Notes: generated from the sequence alone by a model not told the origin. Counted from the first letter of the stretch, positions 21,360-32,467 are shown. The stretch: 64,000 bases of DNA from Armigeres subalbatus (GCF_024139115.2 NW_026942841.1:1-64000); one strand, 5' to 3'. Numbers and translations are program-made.

Positions 21360-22918
21360 AACCATGAAAATGTCCTTTCCTACGGGTTCGCAGGGCATCT
21401 CAAAGGTTCCAAGAGTAGACAATATCACTAATCAACTCCAAGCACATGACCATCTGTTTGCTAGAAAATAACAAAGAAAGAGCTACCGCACGGCATATTT
21501 TGGTGTTAAAATGGAAATGTACTCTTCTACGAGCTCCCGAGGGCACCTCATAGGTTCTAAGGGTGGACAATATGTCAATAATCGATTTCGAAAGCACCTA
21601 TTTGAAGGAAAATCACGACGAAAGAGCCGCCGCATGACATAAGTTGGTGTAAAAATGGAAATGTCATCTTCTACGTGTTCTTCGAGGGAGCCTCATAGGT
21701 TTCAAATGTAGCCAATGTGGTCACTTATCGATTTCGAGCGCACGTCCATCTGTTTGATGGGAAAACACCGAAAGAGCCGCCGAACGGCTTATATTGGTGT
21801 AAAAATGGAAATGTCTCCTTCTACGGGTTCCCTGGGGTGCCCTTGTAGGTTCCAGGCGTTGCCAATGTGGTCACTTATCGATTTCAAGCGCATAATCATC
21901 TATTTTGGTGAAAATCATGACGAAAGAGACGCCGCACGGCATATTTTCGTAAAAACGGAAATGTCCCCTCCTGCGGGTTCCCCGAGGCACCTTGCATGTA
22001 CCAGGAGTGGCCAATGTGGTCTTTTATCGATTTCAAGCGCATAATCATCTTTTTTGTGGAAAATCATGACGACAGAACCGCCGCACGGTATATGTTGGTG
22101 CTAAAACGGAAATGTCCCCTCCTGCGGATTCCCCGGGGGCACCTTGCATGTACCAGAATGTGGTCTTTTCGATTCAGAATGCGATTTCAAGCGCATTATC
22201 ATCTATTTTGTGGAAAATCATGACGACAGAGCCACCACACGGTATATTTTGGTGCTAAAACGGAAATGTCCCTCCTGCGGATTCCCCGGGGGCACCTTGC
22301 ATGTACCAGAATGTGGTCTTTTATCGATTTCAAGCGCATTATCATCTATTTTGTGGAAAATCATGACGAAAGAGCCGCCACACGGCATATTTTGGTGCTA
22401 AAACGGAAATGTCCCCTCCTACGGATTCCCCGGGGGCACCTTGCATGTACCAGTAGTAGCCAATGTGGTCACTTATCGATTTCAAGCGCATAACCATCTG
22501 TTTGGTAGAAAATCATGACGAATGAGCCGCCGCACGGCATATTTTGGTGCAAAAACGGAAATGTCCCCTCCTGCGGGTTCCCCGGGGGCACCTTGCATGT
22601 ACCAGAAGTGGCCACTTTCGTCGGAAGCCCTCTCATGGACCATACATTACCGTTTTAAGAGAATATATGAAGAATTAGCGATCGAATGGCATATATGGAG
22701 CGACATTTATGCTCCCCTTATATGACCGACAAGGTCCCCTTGGAAGTCGTTTCCCGGTGGCCATTGTCTCCAGAACCAGCATATCACCACATAGCCACAA
22801 AATTGATGAGTTTATCTTTCGAACGGTATATAAACTTTGTGATTCGGTCATAATTTGACTGGTTTTATAAGCATTTACATTTCTGGGTCAATATGACCCT
22901 AACATCTTATTCGTAACT
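21360..22918 (+). repeat. Right arm of foldback: tandem ~151-bp monomers
   Basis: About eight monomers marked by GGAAATGTCC at roughly 21518, 21655, 21807, 21958, 22109, 22262, 22407 and 22557. The inner units are the most diverged. Those at 21950-22610 are nearly identical to one another and to the outermost left-arm unit (18420-18480), with GTTCCCCGGGGGCACCTTGC. The outer 22600-22918 pairs with 18121-18430. Long open frames here are by-products of the repeats. Confidence 0.82.
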
Positions 22919-23087
22919 TTTTTTGTGGGGTCGTTCCTGTTGCACCTTAAAATACTTTTTTCATGTCAGATGCTTCATTTCCACAAAATATAAAAAGTCA
23001 AGAAATTTCAGAACGATCGGATTATCAGGTAAAAAGTTATTCTACTTTGAAGTTTCGTTTTGGGTCATATTGACCCCAACATCTTAC
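22919..23087. other. Outer right-end segment of the foldback insertion
   Basis: A 169-bp stretch between the inner terminal motif (22890-22917) and a second copy of the motif, GGGTCATATTGACCCCAACA (23062-23081). It has no counterpart at the left end. The LINE frame restarts right after it. Either the true right end is at 23086 and the left end lost this segment, or it is a separate small insertion. Confidence 0.5.
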
Positions 23088-23949
23088 TAAGGTTAAGATT
23101 ACTTTTGTTTGGGTCCCATCTCACTGCTCAATCTAGGGCGATGAGAAGGAAGACTCACTGGCAAAGGTGGACGCACAGGAAGGTGAGGTTTATGATAGAC
23201 GATTCTCGAACAACGAGTTTTTCCCATTAGTCCGCCAGAGTACTCTTCAGAGCTGGCAAAGGAAATGGACACACAACGAACTTGGACGGTGGCTATTTTC
23301 CATAATTCCCAAAGTTTCTGCGCGAGCGTGGTTCAGAGACTTAAGTCGAGGCTTCATTCGCGTGATGTCGAAGCTTATGTCCAATCACTTTTCACTAAAA
23401 GCACATCTGTACAAAATAAACTTTGTCGATAGCAACTTATGTAGGTGCGGAGCCGGTTATGATGACATCAATCACGTAGTTTGGTTCTGCTCGAAACATG
23501 ACGCCTCCAGCGAGCGACTATTGGATACCCGAGTAACCCGATGTAAACAACCCTTCAGGGAGATTGGAGGTATTTTGGGGGATTTTTTTTCTTTTGTCAA
23601 AGTTTTTTTTTGTACTGTCTCTGTCTCTATGTTCCGTAGATCTCCTTTACTCAGGCCATCCGGAAGATGCTCCCAGTCGAACCAATCCTCGAGCACGAAG
23701 ACACGCCACATCGTCCCTTACGCCAAATGCCCGGATAAGCAGCCGAAATTCCCTGTTCCCAAATCATAAGCCCCGTCCATCCTTAAACATTGTGAACTAA
23801 ACCTCAAGTCACCACGAGTACGTTGGCACCTACCTCTCTCTTACTAACTGAAAAATAAAATGACATTGATTGTATATATCGCAAAAAAACGTGGCTCCGT
23901 AAAGTGATATACAAGCCTGAGCCTACCAAATAAACGAACTTAAAAAAAA
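23088..23949 (+). pseudogene. I-superfamily LINE, segment 3 (RNase H end, C-terminus, 3' UTR)
   Basis: It resumes with KVKITFVWVPSH (an RNase H motif with the final His), then DEKEDSLAKVDAQEGEVYDRR. A C-terminal domain follows with NEFFPLVRQSTLQSWQRKW, FIRVMSKLMSNHFSLKAHL and a zinc-knuckle-like CRCGAGYDDINHVVWFC (~23445-23490). After ~23580 the frame is lost in T-runs. The 3' UTR ends with AAATAAACGAACTTAAAAAAAA (A tail 23942-23949). Together with 14803-16043 and 17432-18117 it reconstitutes one 5'-truncated LINE of ~2.8 kb. Confidence 0.82.
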
Positions 23950-24061
23950 CGCTTATTAGACCGGTAGTCCTCTACGGATATAAGACTTGGACAATGCTCG
24001 TGCAGGACCTACGGACGGGCACTTGGAGTTCTCCAAAGGAAACTTTGCGTACCATCATGAA
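23950..24061 (+). pseudogene. RTE-like LINE (family B) scrap, plus strand
   Basis: Reads TLIRPVVLYGYKTWTMLVQDL, then a frame slip, then KETLRTI. At the nucleotide level it closely follows 56276-56390 of the family B element. It abuts the A tail of the I-type LINE. Confidence 0.7.
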
Positions 24062-24136
24062 GTCATCCCCATTCCGATTCCGCCACCACCGTGGCTAACA
24101 TTGTCTATTCTTGAGCCTCATGGAAGACAAGCATGA

Positions 24137-24383
24137 AAAACCATCGTTGACTTGACCAATCATAACTATTTATCCAGGAATCCATGATCGTGCATTATTT
24201 TTCACAATTGATCGCGATCAATAGTGTCATATGCGGCTTTGAAGTCGATGAATGGATAATAGTGGATAATATGTGTGCGTATGGTACGTTGTATTCGCGA
24301 CCTTTACTATCTGACGTAAAGCGAACACCTGGTCCGTTGTAGAGAGTTCGCCCATGAATACCACCGGGCAGTGCCCCACGAAC
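24137..24383 (-). pseudogene. RTE-like LINE (family B) scrap, minus strand
   Basis: On the minus strand: FVG..., GELSTTDQVFALRQIV, then frame-slipped FIDFKAAYDTIDRDQL-like sequence and a degraded HGFLDK block. It matches 55507-55715 of the family B element in inverted orientation. Together with 23950-24061 it suggests an inversion within one old copy. Confidence 0.7.
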
Positions 24384-26342
24384 TATATTGCAATTATTGC
24401 AACATTTTAGAATTACAAAAATCGACGTTGTTCACATTTTTTTAGTCTAAAATATAATGACATTATGTTATAATTTAGACATCCCTAAAATCAAATTTAA
24501 TTTAGGTTGAAAAAGTTGTAAATGATATTGTCATAAGAAGAGTTTAGTAATACATATTCCATTTAATTCCACCACATTGTAATCTTTACAGAGGCGTCTC
24601 AATGTCTAAGAGACGTCTAAGGCGACTCAATGTCTCGTACTTGAAGAACCTAATAATTAATATTTCAATATAGGATTACTGCTCCCCGACTTCATCTCAC
24701 AGCTCCGACATTCATCGCACGAAAGGTAAAGCAATGAAAAGGAATTTGATGAGTTTTTTTTTATTTTTGTGATTTTTTGAGCAGTGAACATGCATGTTCT
24801 AGCGATGAGATGGATATAAGTTCAGTGAGATGGAAAACGGAACAGTTACCCTAGATAGATGTATAGATATCACTTACGATATGCTAAAGTTGTATTATAT
24901 GGTCGATTTAGTCAATACAGTACGGCTTATTGGATTACTTGGGATATTTAATCAGACATCTGGCGTTAATTGAATCCACTGGCACTTTTCAAGGTCTATG
25001 ACAAATCGGAGTGCTCCGAGCATCGCCCTGCTTGACTATAAACACTATTACCGATGATGATCATCAGCTGGACCTTCTACTATGGTGCGTTGCTTCATTA
25101 ATGTCTTTGATATGAAATGCAATAATATTATTTTCCAATCTTTCCGTTGATTTCATTTGCTGTGGCGAGCAATCGCAGACTGGAAAGCAAGATGAAACCG
25201 CCTCGCCACGATTACCATCGTCGTCACATGGGTTGTTCCACGGTACAATACTTTATAAGACTGATTCAGAAAAAACACTTGATTTTGAAACCTTCCACTA
25301 TCCATAATATTCAATCTTTTGTAACATTTTATATGACTAGAATTAAATCGTAATTACTGCGCTATAGAACTTTCGGCTAAGCAGAAAATCTTAAAGAATC
25401 GTATAAATAAATACTTCCCAATACAACCCAATATAATCATTCTTTTATCTTCGGTCCAGTCTAATCCCTCACGAGACACATTTCAGTTGCATACTTATTC
25501 TTTCGTCGATTACACACATTCACGCGAAAGACTGGACATGGCTCTACCCGGAGCGGAATCTACTAATGCAGTCCGGATTGCAGTGTGCCAACGAAACAGC
25601 CAAAGCCATGAAACCTAATTTTTCCGGTCAATAACTCAGGGTCCAGCGGTCTCGGCGGCCGGCGCTGGAGACATAACCCGGGCTGCTTATCAGCAAAGTG
25701 CTCGCAAAGCCATCGAGGCAGCGAGATCTGGCGTTGCTGGCTGTTTGCTCAGACGTTTAACTGTCCGTAACGTGGCGACAGCGTTTCTGGCATGGACATT
25801 GGATTGGTTGTGTGTGCTTTTTTTCTCGTTTCGACCATAAACTGATGTAAATTAAAAAGTTATGGAATTGATGCAAAATGGGATACTACGCGATGCATAA
25901 CTAGTTTCCTTGAGACTAGCTAGCTGGCTGGGGGCTTGAAATGAAACTATGCAGTTTGTCGAGTGCGGTTATGGTGGTTCCGAAGAAAGGGCCTTCCATT
26001 AGTTGGATGTCAAGTACAGTTGCCAACAACTTGGACCGGTTTCGATTACGGTATTGGAATGGACCTGCTGCTCCGTTCCTGTAGGTGCGATTGCTCGTAA
26101 GGTATGGGATGACGCAACTATATAGGAATTGGGATTAGAAGGGTAGCATCGATATTAGGTTCGGTGTATACTTTATAAATTTATCTCAAATCCTAATTAA
26201 TAGGAATTGCTACACGTAAACTCTTGCATGGCAAGGTTATTTTTATTGATACTTGGGGTTTGGTTTCACAGAACTGTGACAAAATAGAGACGAGGAAATT
26301 AGTATTTTTAAGCGCAAATTGCTAAAAAAATGGATAAGTTTT
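24384..26342. other. Unassigned sequence with a GC-rich patch
   Basis: No gene was recognised. Position 25540-25840 is clearly more GC- and CpG-rich than its surroundings and contains a 70-codon stop-free stretch without a start codon (about 25622-25839). It may be a regulatory region or an untranslated exon, but nothing proves it. The remainder is AT-rich with no visible repeats. Confidence 0.3.
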
Positions 26343-26480
26343 TTGCGCACATACATACATATACACATACACAGAACCACACAGATAATATCTGATATTA
26401 TCACCTTTGTTCATCGAGCAGAGTCGATTGGTATTTAACACTATTAGTTCCCGGACCCCGATCGAAAAGATCGTTTTTGC
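26343..26480 (+). repeat. Dispersed repeat R1, copy 1
   Basis: An ACACATACATACAT-type run is followed by GAGTCGATTGGTATTTAACA and CTATTAGTTCCCGGACCCC. The same order (CA-rich run, then GAATCGATTTATATATAACA and CTATGGCTCTCCG) is found at 50148-50290. Probably a 3' end of a SINE- or LINE-type repeat. Confidence 0.5.
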
Positions 26481-26560
26481 AATTATCAAATAGTCTTAAG
26501 GTACACTAAATGCACGACACAGGGGAAAACGGGTTTAAAGGCTAGAACGGGTAATAACTA

Positions 26561-26771
26561 AAGCCTGTCCACGTTAAATTTCGGACAGCCATCATCCAAC
26601 GCGATTTTTAAACATTTTTACCAACCACTGAGACGAACTATTTACATCATGACAGCTCAATCTCGCTTAACCGCTGCTTTCAGCATGTTTTAGCTCTCGT
26701 TTAAATTGATGAAATGGCGACAAATGAATTGAACATTATCTAACTGTCCGAAATTTAACGTGGACAGGCTT
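26561..26771. mobile_element. Tc1/mariner-type MITE with 30-bp inverted ends
   Basis: TAAAGCCTGTCCACGTTAAA... at 26559-26588 is repeated exactly in inverted form at 26744-26773. The element lies between TA dinucleotides (26559-26560, 26772-26773). Its 211 bp have no coding capacity. The perfect ends suggest it is young or recently active. Confidence 0.85.
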
Positions 26772-26773
26772 TA

Positions 26774-27623
26774 ATTATGAGAATGAAATTTGAACAAGTG
26801 ATAAATGCACATTTAGCGCATCCATTTGAATAACGAGTATTGAAATACTGATACCAGTTGAAAAAGGCACCGGAAATGAGCTTAACCGACACCAGGCAGC
26901 AAAACACCGCGGAGAAAGAAAACTCCCGAGACCATATATTTCCCCTTTTGTAAACCAACAAAAACTGTTTATGTGCACATAATTTGTGAACAACCCGATT
27001 CTTTGTACGTGCACCACAGGCGAAGAGTACAAGAAAAGATTGTTTACCAATCAGTCACAGTTGGAGAGTGCAAACAGTTTCCCGATTTTACGAGCAAACA
27101 TAGTACGATTTATATTTTTGTTTCCTTTGCTGGTCGGCTTCAGCGAATCGATCGACAACGTGTCAGATGTTCTATATCTAGGGTAAACACGCCAATTGTG
27201 CCATCACATAAGTGTGCTCAGAACTAATTGACTATATAGAAAACAAACGATGCATATATTTGGATACACGATAAAAAATAAGCCGTATATTCCGCCAAAT
27301 CGGGCATATAGTGCTCCTTTAATACTTCTTCTTCTTTTTTCTTTAATGGCTCTACATTCCAACTGGAACATGGCCTACTTTTCAAATTAGTATTGTATTA
27401 GCATTTCCTCAGTTATCAATTGAAACATTTGTCTATGCCCGCCATTCCATGAGTATGTATCTTGTGTGTCTAGTACAATAGATACACTATTTCCAAATCC
27501 TTGGCCGGATCGAGAATCGAGCTCGCCGTCTCCGGATTGGCAGCCCTACGCTTTTGCTCGCAAGGCTACTGGAGACCCCAGCTATAATGCATACCTACAT
27601 GGATACCTGGGCATTCCTTTGGA
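26774..27623. other. Unassigned sequence
   Basis: No gene or repeat was recognised. Short open frames on both strands lack motifs. Confidence 0.3.
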
Positions 27624-28070
27624 AGTTCCATCAGGAATTACTTCGGAAGTTCCTCCGGGAATTCCTCCGGAAGTTCCTATGCAAGTGTAGCGTGACAGTA
27701 GAAAAAAGCCTACTCCCATGTGTAAACACGGAGATACCAAATAAATAAATAGGAATCAAATGTAGGAATGGGGCGAGATAAATGATTGATGGTAAATAAG
27801 ACAAGAAGTTCCTCCAAGAATTCCTGCGGAAGTTCCTCCGGAAGTTCCTCCAGGTATTGCTGGAAAATCCAGAGGAATTCCCGGTGGAAGTTCCGGAGGA
27901 AACCCCTGGAGGAACATCCGGAGGAATCCCTGGAAGAACTTCCGGAGCAATCCCTCGAGTAACTTTTGGAGGAATTCCTGGAAGAACTTTCGGAGGAATT
28001 TCTGGAAGAACTTCCACAGGAATTCCTGGAAGAACTTCCACAGGAATTCATGGAGCACCTTCCACAGGAA
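27624..28070. repeat. Inverted 24-bp minisatellite cluster
   Basis: Units of GGAAGTTCCTCC / GGAATTCCTCC run in one orientation at 27624-27685 and 27806-27870. They then switch to the reverse complement (GGAGGAATTCCTGGAAGAAC) at about 27885-28070, making a palindromic cluster. The unit is the same as in the long array at 62140-63437. The units are more diverged here than in that array. Confidence 0.8.
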
Positions 28071-28302
28071 TTTTTTTTCGTGTTTCACTGTTATCACAAC
28101 CTAAATCGTGATTTTCACATGAGGAAATATCATATAAACCCGTCGGAAACGATAAGGAACATAACTACTGAAGGAACGAAGAAAATCCATCCAGCAGTTT
28201 TCGAGTTATGCGGATACGAACACAGACCATTTCATTTTTATATATAAGATTTGATATCTCCGTGTTTACAAATGGGAATAGGCTTTTTTCTAGTTTCACG
28301 CT
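27686..28302. repeat. Inverted flanks enclosing the minisatellite cluster
   Basis: 27688-27742 (TGTAGCGTGACAGTAGAAAA...GGAGATAC) and 28248-28302 (its reverse complement, ending TTTCACGCTACA) are ~55-bp inverted repeats with a handful of differences. They enclose both minisatellite orientations and the SINE-like block at 28080-28250. The arrangement is a foldback built from satellite units. Confidence 0.7.
28080..28255 (+). repeat. SINE-like block ending TTTTTATATATAAGAT
   Basis: It contains AATCCATCCAGCAGTTTTCG and AGTTATGCGGATACGAACAC, ending ATTTCATTTTTATATATAAG. The blocks ending at 40815 and 49357 have the same design (a 'cagtagttt...' motif, then a CA/GA-rich run, then TTTTATATATA). The three look like 3' ends of one broad repeat class. 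No tRNA promoter was found. Confidence 0.5.
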
Positions 28303-29018
28303 ACATACAAAGTTGACAAACTTTCTAACTCTCTCATCGCTCCTTTCCTGCCGTGCGCCACAAGAAAATATGACAGACTACTCTCCCGAAATGGTTATTT
28401 TTGTATGGAATTTGGGAAACTTGGTTGAAGTAAATAGAGTTTCCTGCAAAATTTATTGCGGTCACATATACTTTTTATTACATCAAAATGATCGTTGAAT
28501 AATTTCAGAACTTTTGCCAGTTGGGTTTTGCAAAATTCGGTTGTTTTATGCCTCAAATCATCGGAGAGAGGTACTGAGAAGCGAACATTTTAGTTGTACA
28601 ATTGTTTAGTATTTTGAGCTTAATTCAAATTTGGGAAATAGTAGCTCCACAAAATTTTCTAGGAACATTCCTTGAAAAATTCCAAAGAGAATGTCAGTTG
28701 AGATAAGCGAAATTCGTTCCCAATTCTGAGTTATAGACATTTTAGTATGAAAATAGCGCTCTACCGCTTGAGAGCTTCCCTCAGACCTTCATATACTCGC
28801 CGAAAGCTTTCGAATGAATATAAATTTAGGCATTTTTAAGAACCTCGTGCAAAAAGTAGCCCGGTCTCAGCGAGAATTACTCTACTGGAGAACGAGAATA
28901 CCTTTGCATCCCACTATACAGAAAGAATGTTTTGTTAATTGGGAAGAGTAGATAAACAGAAACATAGATCGCGAATTTACCTTGGAAAGTTGTGTTGTCT
29001 ACGCCACATTATTTTAAA
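28303..29018. other. Unassigned sequence
   Basis: No gene or repeat was recognised. Confidence 0.3.
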
Positions 29019-29095
29019 AAGGGACGAGCCTAGGATTGAACCAACGACCTCCAGCTTATAAGGCAGAAGGGGAAGTTACTAGTTATCGAACATGA
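29019..29095 (-). ncRNA. tRNA-like fragment (SINE or tRNA pseudogene)
   Basis: On the minus strand, CTTCTGCCTTATAAGCTGG can form an anticodon arm whose loop CTTATAA would present UAU (Ile). It is followed by AGGTCGTTGGTTCAATCC, close to a variable loop plus B-box. The T-stem has mismatches and no 5' acceptor strand pairs with the CTCGTCCC 3' side. A TTTTT run follows. Best read as a degenerate tRNA-derived element, not a functional tRNA. Confidence 0.35.
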
Positions 29096-32000
29096 TAAAT
29101 CGCGAACTCGAGAGAAAAAATAACAGAGAAATTAAGAGAAAAATAGAGTGAAATGAAGATAAATTCTGCGATAATTTTAAACAAAGAAGTTGGATCGCAC
29201 GTAAATTTAGGAGGATATGGGTCCGGGATGTATCAACTCGCGCATAAATTTAATCGATCATGAGTTGAAAAAATGTGGACTAAAACAACACAGTTATTGG
29301 GTACTCTACCTTTACAGATTTTCGCAAATTGGTACAATAATTGCACGGAACAGATCTGGTCTGGAATCGGGCAACATTGAAAGAAGGGTGATTATTTTTG
29401 GCAAAATCTAATATACATTACAATCCCACACATGAATGAAATGGTCGGTAGCACCGTAAATCCGATCGACTAATAATGAAGTCATAACAACTTTGGGGTG
29501 ATTGGTTTGTTTATATTATTGTAAGCTGAAAAGAAGAACAGCTAAAAACAATGACGGATGAGTCCGCTTGTCGGTGCGGGAGGAAATTGCCAATCGTTAA
29601 GATTGTTTACTCACACATTTGGATGGTGGTGGAGAAAAAAAATGAACGATTTCTGCATACTGTGGCTCGAAGTTCCATAACTGGTGGTACTCTGATATAG
29701 GATTCTAATTGACGGATACGTTGTTTATACATTTGCTAAGCACATTGAAGGTTGGAAACTATTGCAAAATGGAGGTCATTGGAAGTTTACGTTTGATGTT
29801 GAAACGAGCGACAGTATCGCCGGTTTTTATTGAAATTCGTCAGTCATCGTGGGTAGATGAAGTGTGTCCATGTACGTGAAGAGATTTCAGTAAGAGTTAT
29901 GTGTTGTTCTGTTTCATTACTTACTTCTGGTTATTTTTTTTAAATACGTTATTTATGTTTGGTAAAATAATGTTTGCACTTGTTTACCTGAAAGGAGAGA
30001 AGAATGGAAATAATTAGTAAATACATTTTGAGCAAAAATATATTAATAGTACTTCTTTACTTTTTTGATTATCCAAGCTTAAACGTTATTGGCAAGACTA
30101 CCGCACCACGGCTGTATGATCAACGCTGTATTAGTATAAGTAGTGACCAAGTAGTAAAGATACGATGTCCGTTATATTTAAAAAAAAAATACAATATAGC
30201 GTGACACTTGCTCAAAATAAGTGAATGTGCACGAAAAAGCTATACGACTCTTTTCGAAAAAATAAAAACAAAAAAAAAAACAAATCTGAACGAATCAGTT
30301 GACATTTCTGGTGTATGGGCAACTGTATCAAAGCAAAAACTAGCAAACAGCAGAATATATATTTTTAGGCCGCTCATAGTCACAACGCATGGCTATGGCC
30401 AATGACGCAGCCACATACTGAATAAGCACATAAATTAAATATTCAACAGAACACAGAGTTTCATCCATTGATCATTTTCAGAGTTTCAACCTACACAAAA
30501 TATTCGCAAAATGCTTCCATCAAATTTATTCGTCGTCGCGGTGCGTTGGTTTAACGGACAGTGAAACCAGTCCTCTTCGTTGCCTGTGAACAATGATGGC
30601 AGCTTAAGCTCACGTTGAGCGCCGCCTATTGCCTATATAGAGAGGTGTGTTTTCGCTGGTATTAATTTATACATTCGCAAAGTCTTGGCTGGTCGTATGT
30701 ATGGCTCAACATTGACATTGGAATTTTTAATGAGAGATGCAAGACGAAGCTGAGAAAAAGCTGCGGAAACGGGCGTAATCCGCACTCCGGGCTCCGTGGT
30801 TGACGAATGCAGACCAAGACAAACGAAAAGATGAATGAACTTGATGCCTATAGCGTGAAGTGTGTCGGAAACGAAAATTATTCCTTGGTGGGAGTGTTCA
30901 AATAATAACGACGACGACGGTGGATTGAAGAAAATATGAAATCACTTTCCGTCATTTAACAGCCACTCAAAAGTCCACCAAACGAAAAATTGTAATCGAT
31001 GAGGAAAAACTGCATGCACCGTCAACCACGCGGATAAAACACTGACTTCAGCAAAGTGGTGTTATTCAACTCGGACTGTTTGCAATGGAAGCTGCATCAG
31101 GATCGAACCGTCAATCATTTCACTTGAAGGAATAAGTGTGTATCGTTGCAAAACTGGCCATCGACAGAAGAAGAGTTATTGAGTGGGAGGTTGTTGTTCG
31201 ACAACTCAATTAGTCTGTTTCTATATGGAAGTCATCGAACCAGGCAATATGACGATGGGTGACTAAGGTACCCGACGCCGAGTTGTATTTCGCTACAGTT
31301 GTAGGGCTAGTTTGATGAGAGAATCGACATCTGATCAAGGTGCTTAAGAAAGTTAAATGAGAAAAGCATTAGATCGTTCAATCTATTGCACATGTATGGT
31401 CTGACGTTATGAATAGAATAGAATAGAATGGAAAAGTACTAACCTGTTTTATGACATGCTAGCAGCTCAAAAAAACAAATCTTTTGTGCTCAGTACCCGC
31501 TTTGAAACCCATTTTTTTTATTCATCAAGATGAACTATTTATGAACGATTTATGAGCATCTCTCGTATGTATCTTTATAGAATAATTGGAAAAACTATTC
31601 CTAAGATTTTAAGTTGGAAAAACTAGAAAAACGAGATAGTAAAGTAATTCAAAGTGAAACATAACTCGACTGCGCGAACTGTAATTCATCATCAGGTGTC
31701 AACGCTGAATCGGTTACACAAAGCCGTGTACATACTCCCGTATGAACTTGACGTATGTATGTCCGTCCTCAATCGATGAACAAAGGCAACACACTGTCTG
31801 CCGGTGCGCGGAAGCTCGGTATGTGTGCTGTGTGTGTGTGTGTGTGTGCTTCATCCTCTATCCCTCACCCAGCTGGGGGTGTTGGACAAGTAGTATTGCG
31901 AATAATTTGATCAAATCTCATGCTCCGTAATGGTGCCCTTTTTTGTTAAGAACGCTAGTAATGTAAAAAGATTCACTCCTGAAGCAAGATAAGTGTCTTC

Positions 32001-32123
32001 AGGATGTGTAGGGATTGGGATGTACTAGCTGTTCATAACAGGTGCAGCAAAACATCACAAGGACGCCCTTATTCGCACTAACTACTCAGGGAATAGAAGG
32101 TCAAGAAGAGCCACCGTTGCTAA
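29096..32123. other. Unassigned sequence with two microsatellites
   Basis: No gene was recognised. A GAATA pentamer is repeated four times at 31411-31430 and a (TG)n run lies at about 31829-31848. A 22-bp sequence (cggtgcgcggaagctcggta + tg) at 31802-31823 recurs exactly at 32644-32665. Confidence 0.35.
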
Positions 32124-32467
32124 CTAAAGCGTGAACCGGATACCTGGGACTCCCACAATATCCGCAGCGATAGCAGCAAACGATGCCCTGTGCGTATTTA
32201 GTTTTTATATTTTGTATAGCAAATAATATCAAGGTATGAACCGGAACGTGCTCACCAATAATGTTTGTTTGTACGCTGTCTTCCGTCAAAACAGCTGCCA
32301 GCATCAGGACGCTCTTCAGGAAGGGCCATAGTCACACTTCCGCTTATTATGCACGAAAGAAGCAGCGAAAGGGCAAAAATTACACGGTACAGCCCATGGT
32401 TACCTCCGCTCAGCCTTCGTGGACACCCCACTATATGATCCAGCTGTTGCGCTCCTATAATATTCAT
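32124..32467 (-). CDS. Candidate small two-exon protein gene, unknown function
   Basis: A minus-strand ATG at 32467 opens a 70-codon exon ending at donor TTG|GTGAGC (32256/32255). It starts MNIIGAQQLDHIVG and contains a hydrophobic stretch (LYRVIFALSLLLSCIISGSV) followed by TMA-LPEERPDAGSCFDGRQR. This could be a signal peptide or anchor with a small polar tail. A 68-bp intron with a CACAG acceptor at 32188-32190 would join it to a short exon ending at a stop at 32124-32126 (last residues VGVPGIRFTL). The small intron size and hydrophobic leader argue for a real gene. The leader starts unusually late (residue ~27) and the second exon matches nothing I know. There is no family assignment, and it may be a chance frame. 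Confidence 0.3.

Larger units (their letters stand above)
18118..23087. mobile_element. Giant foldback element with 151-bp subrepeat arms
   Basis: The left end (AAGATGTTAGGGTCATATTG at 18121) and the sequences at 22890-22917 and 23062-23086 are inverted copies of the same terminal motif. The left arm (about 18120-19500) and right arm (about 21360-22918) are inverted repeats of one another. Unique ends of ~230 bp pair at 18121-18400 and 22640-22917. They are followed inward by tandem ~151-bp monomers, counted from recurring GGACATTTCCG at 18462, 18613, 18827, 18978 and 19128, and at matching spacing on the right. The middle holds nested insertions. No transposase frame is visible. It splits the RNase H domain of the LINE. 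No clean target duplication was found. It resembles FB/Galileo-type foldbacks in architecture only. Confidence 0.78.

Noticed and set aside
21715..22725. Overlapping ~70-110-codon frames repeating IIIYFVENHDERAA
   Set aside because: By-products of the 151-bp monomers of the foldback right arm. The left arm gives the same peptides on the opposite strand.
18105..23095. A specific target site duplication for the foldback element
   Set aside because: Several alignments of the junctions were tried (5, 8 and 9 bp) and none gave a convincing direct repeat. The right end itself is ambiguous between 22918 and 23087.
30600..30700. CTATATAGAG considered as a plus-strand TATA promoter
   Set aside because: No initiator at the expected distance and no downstream exon or ORF with support.
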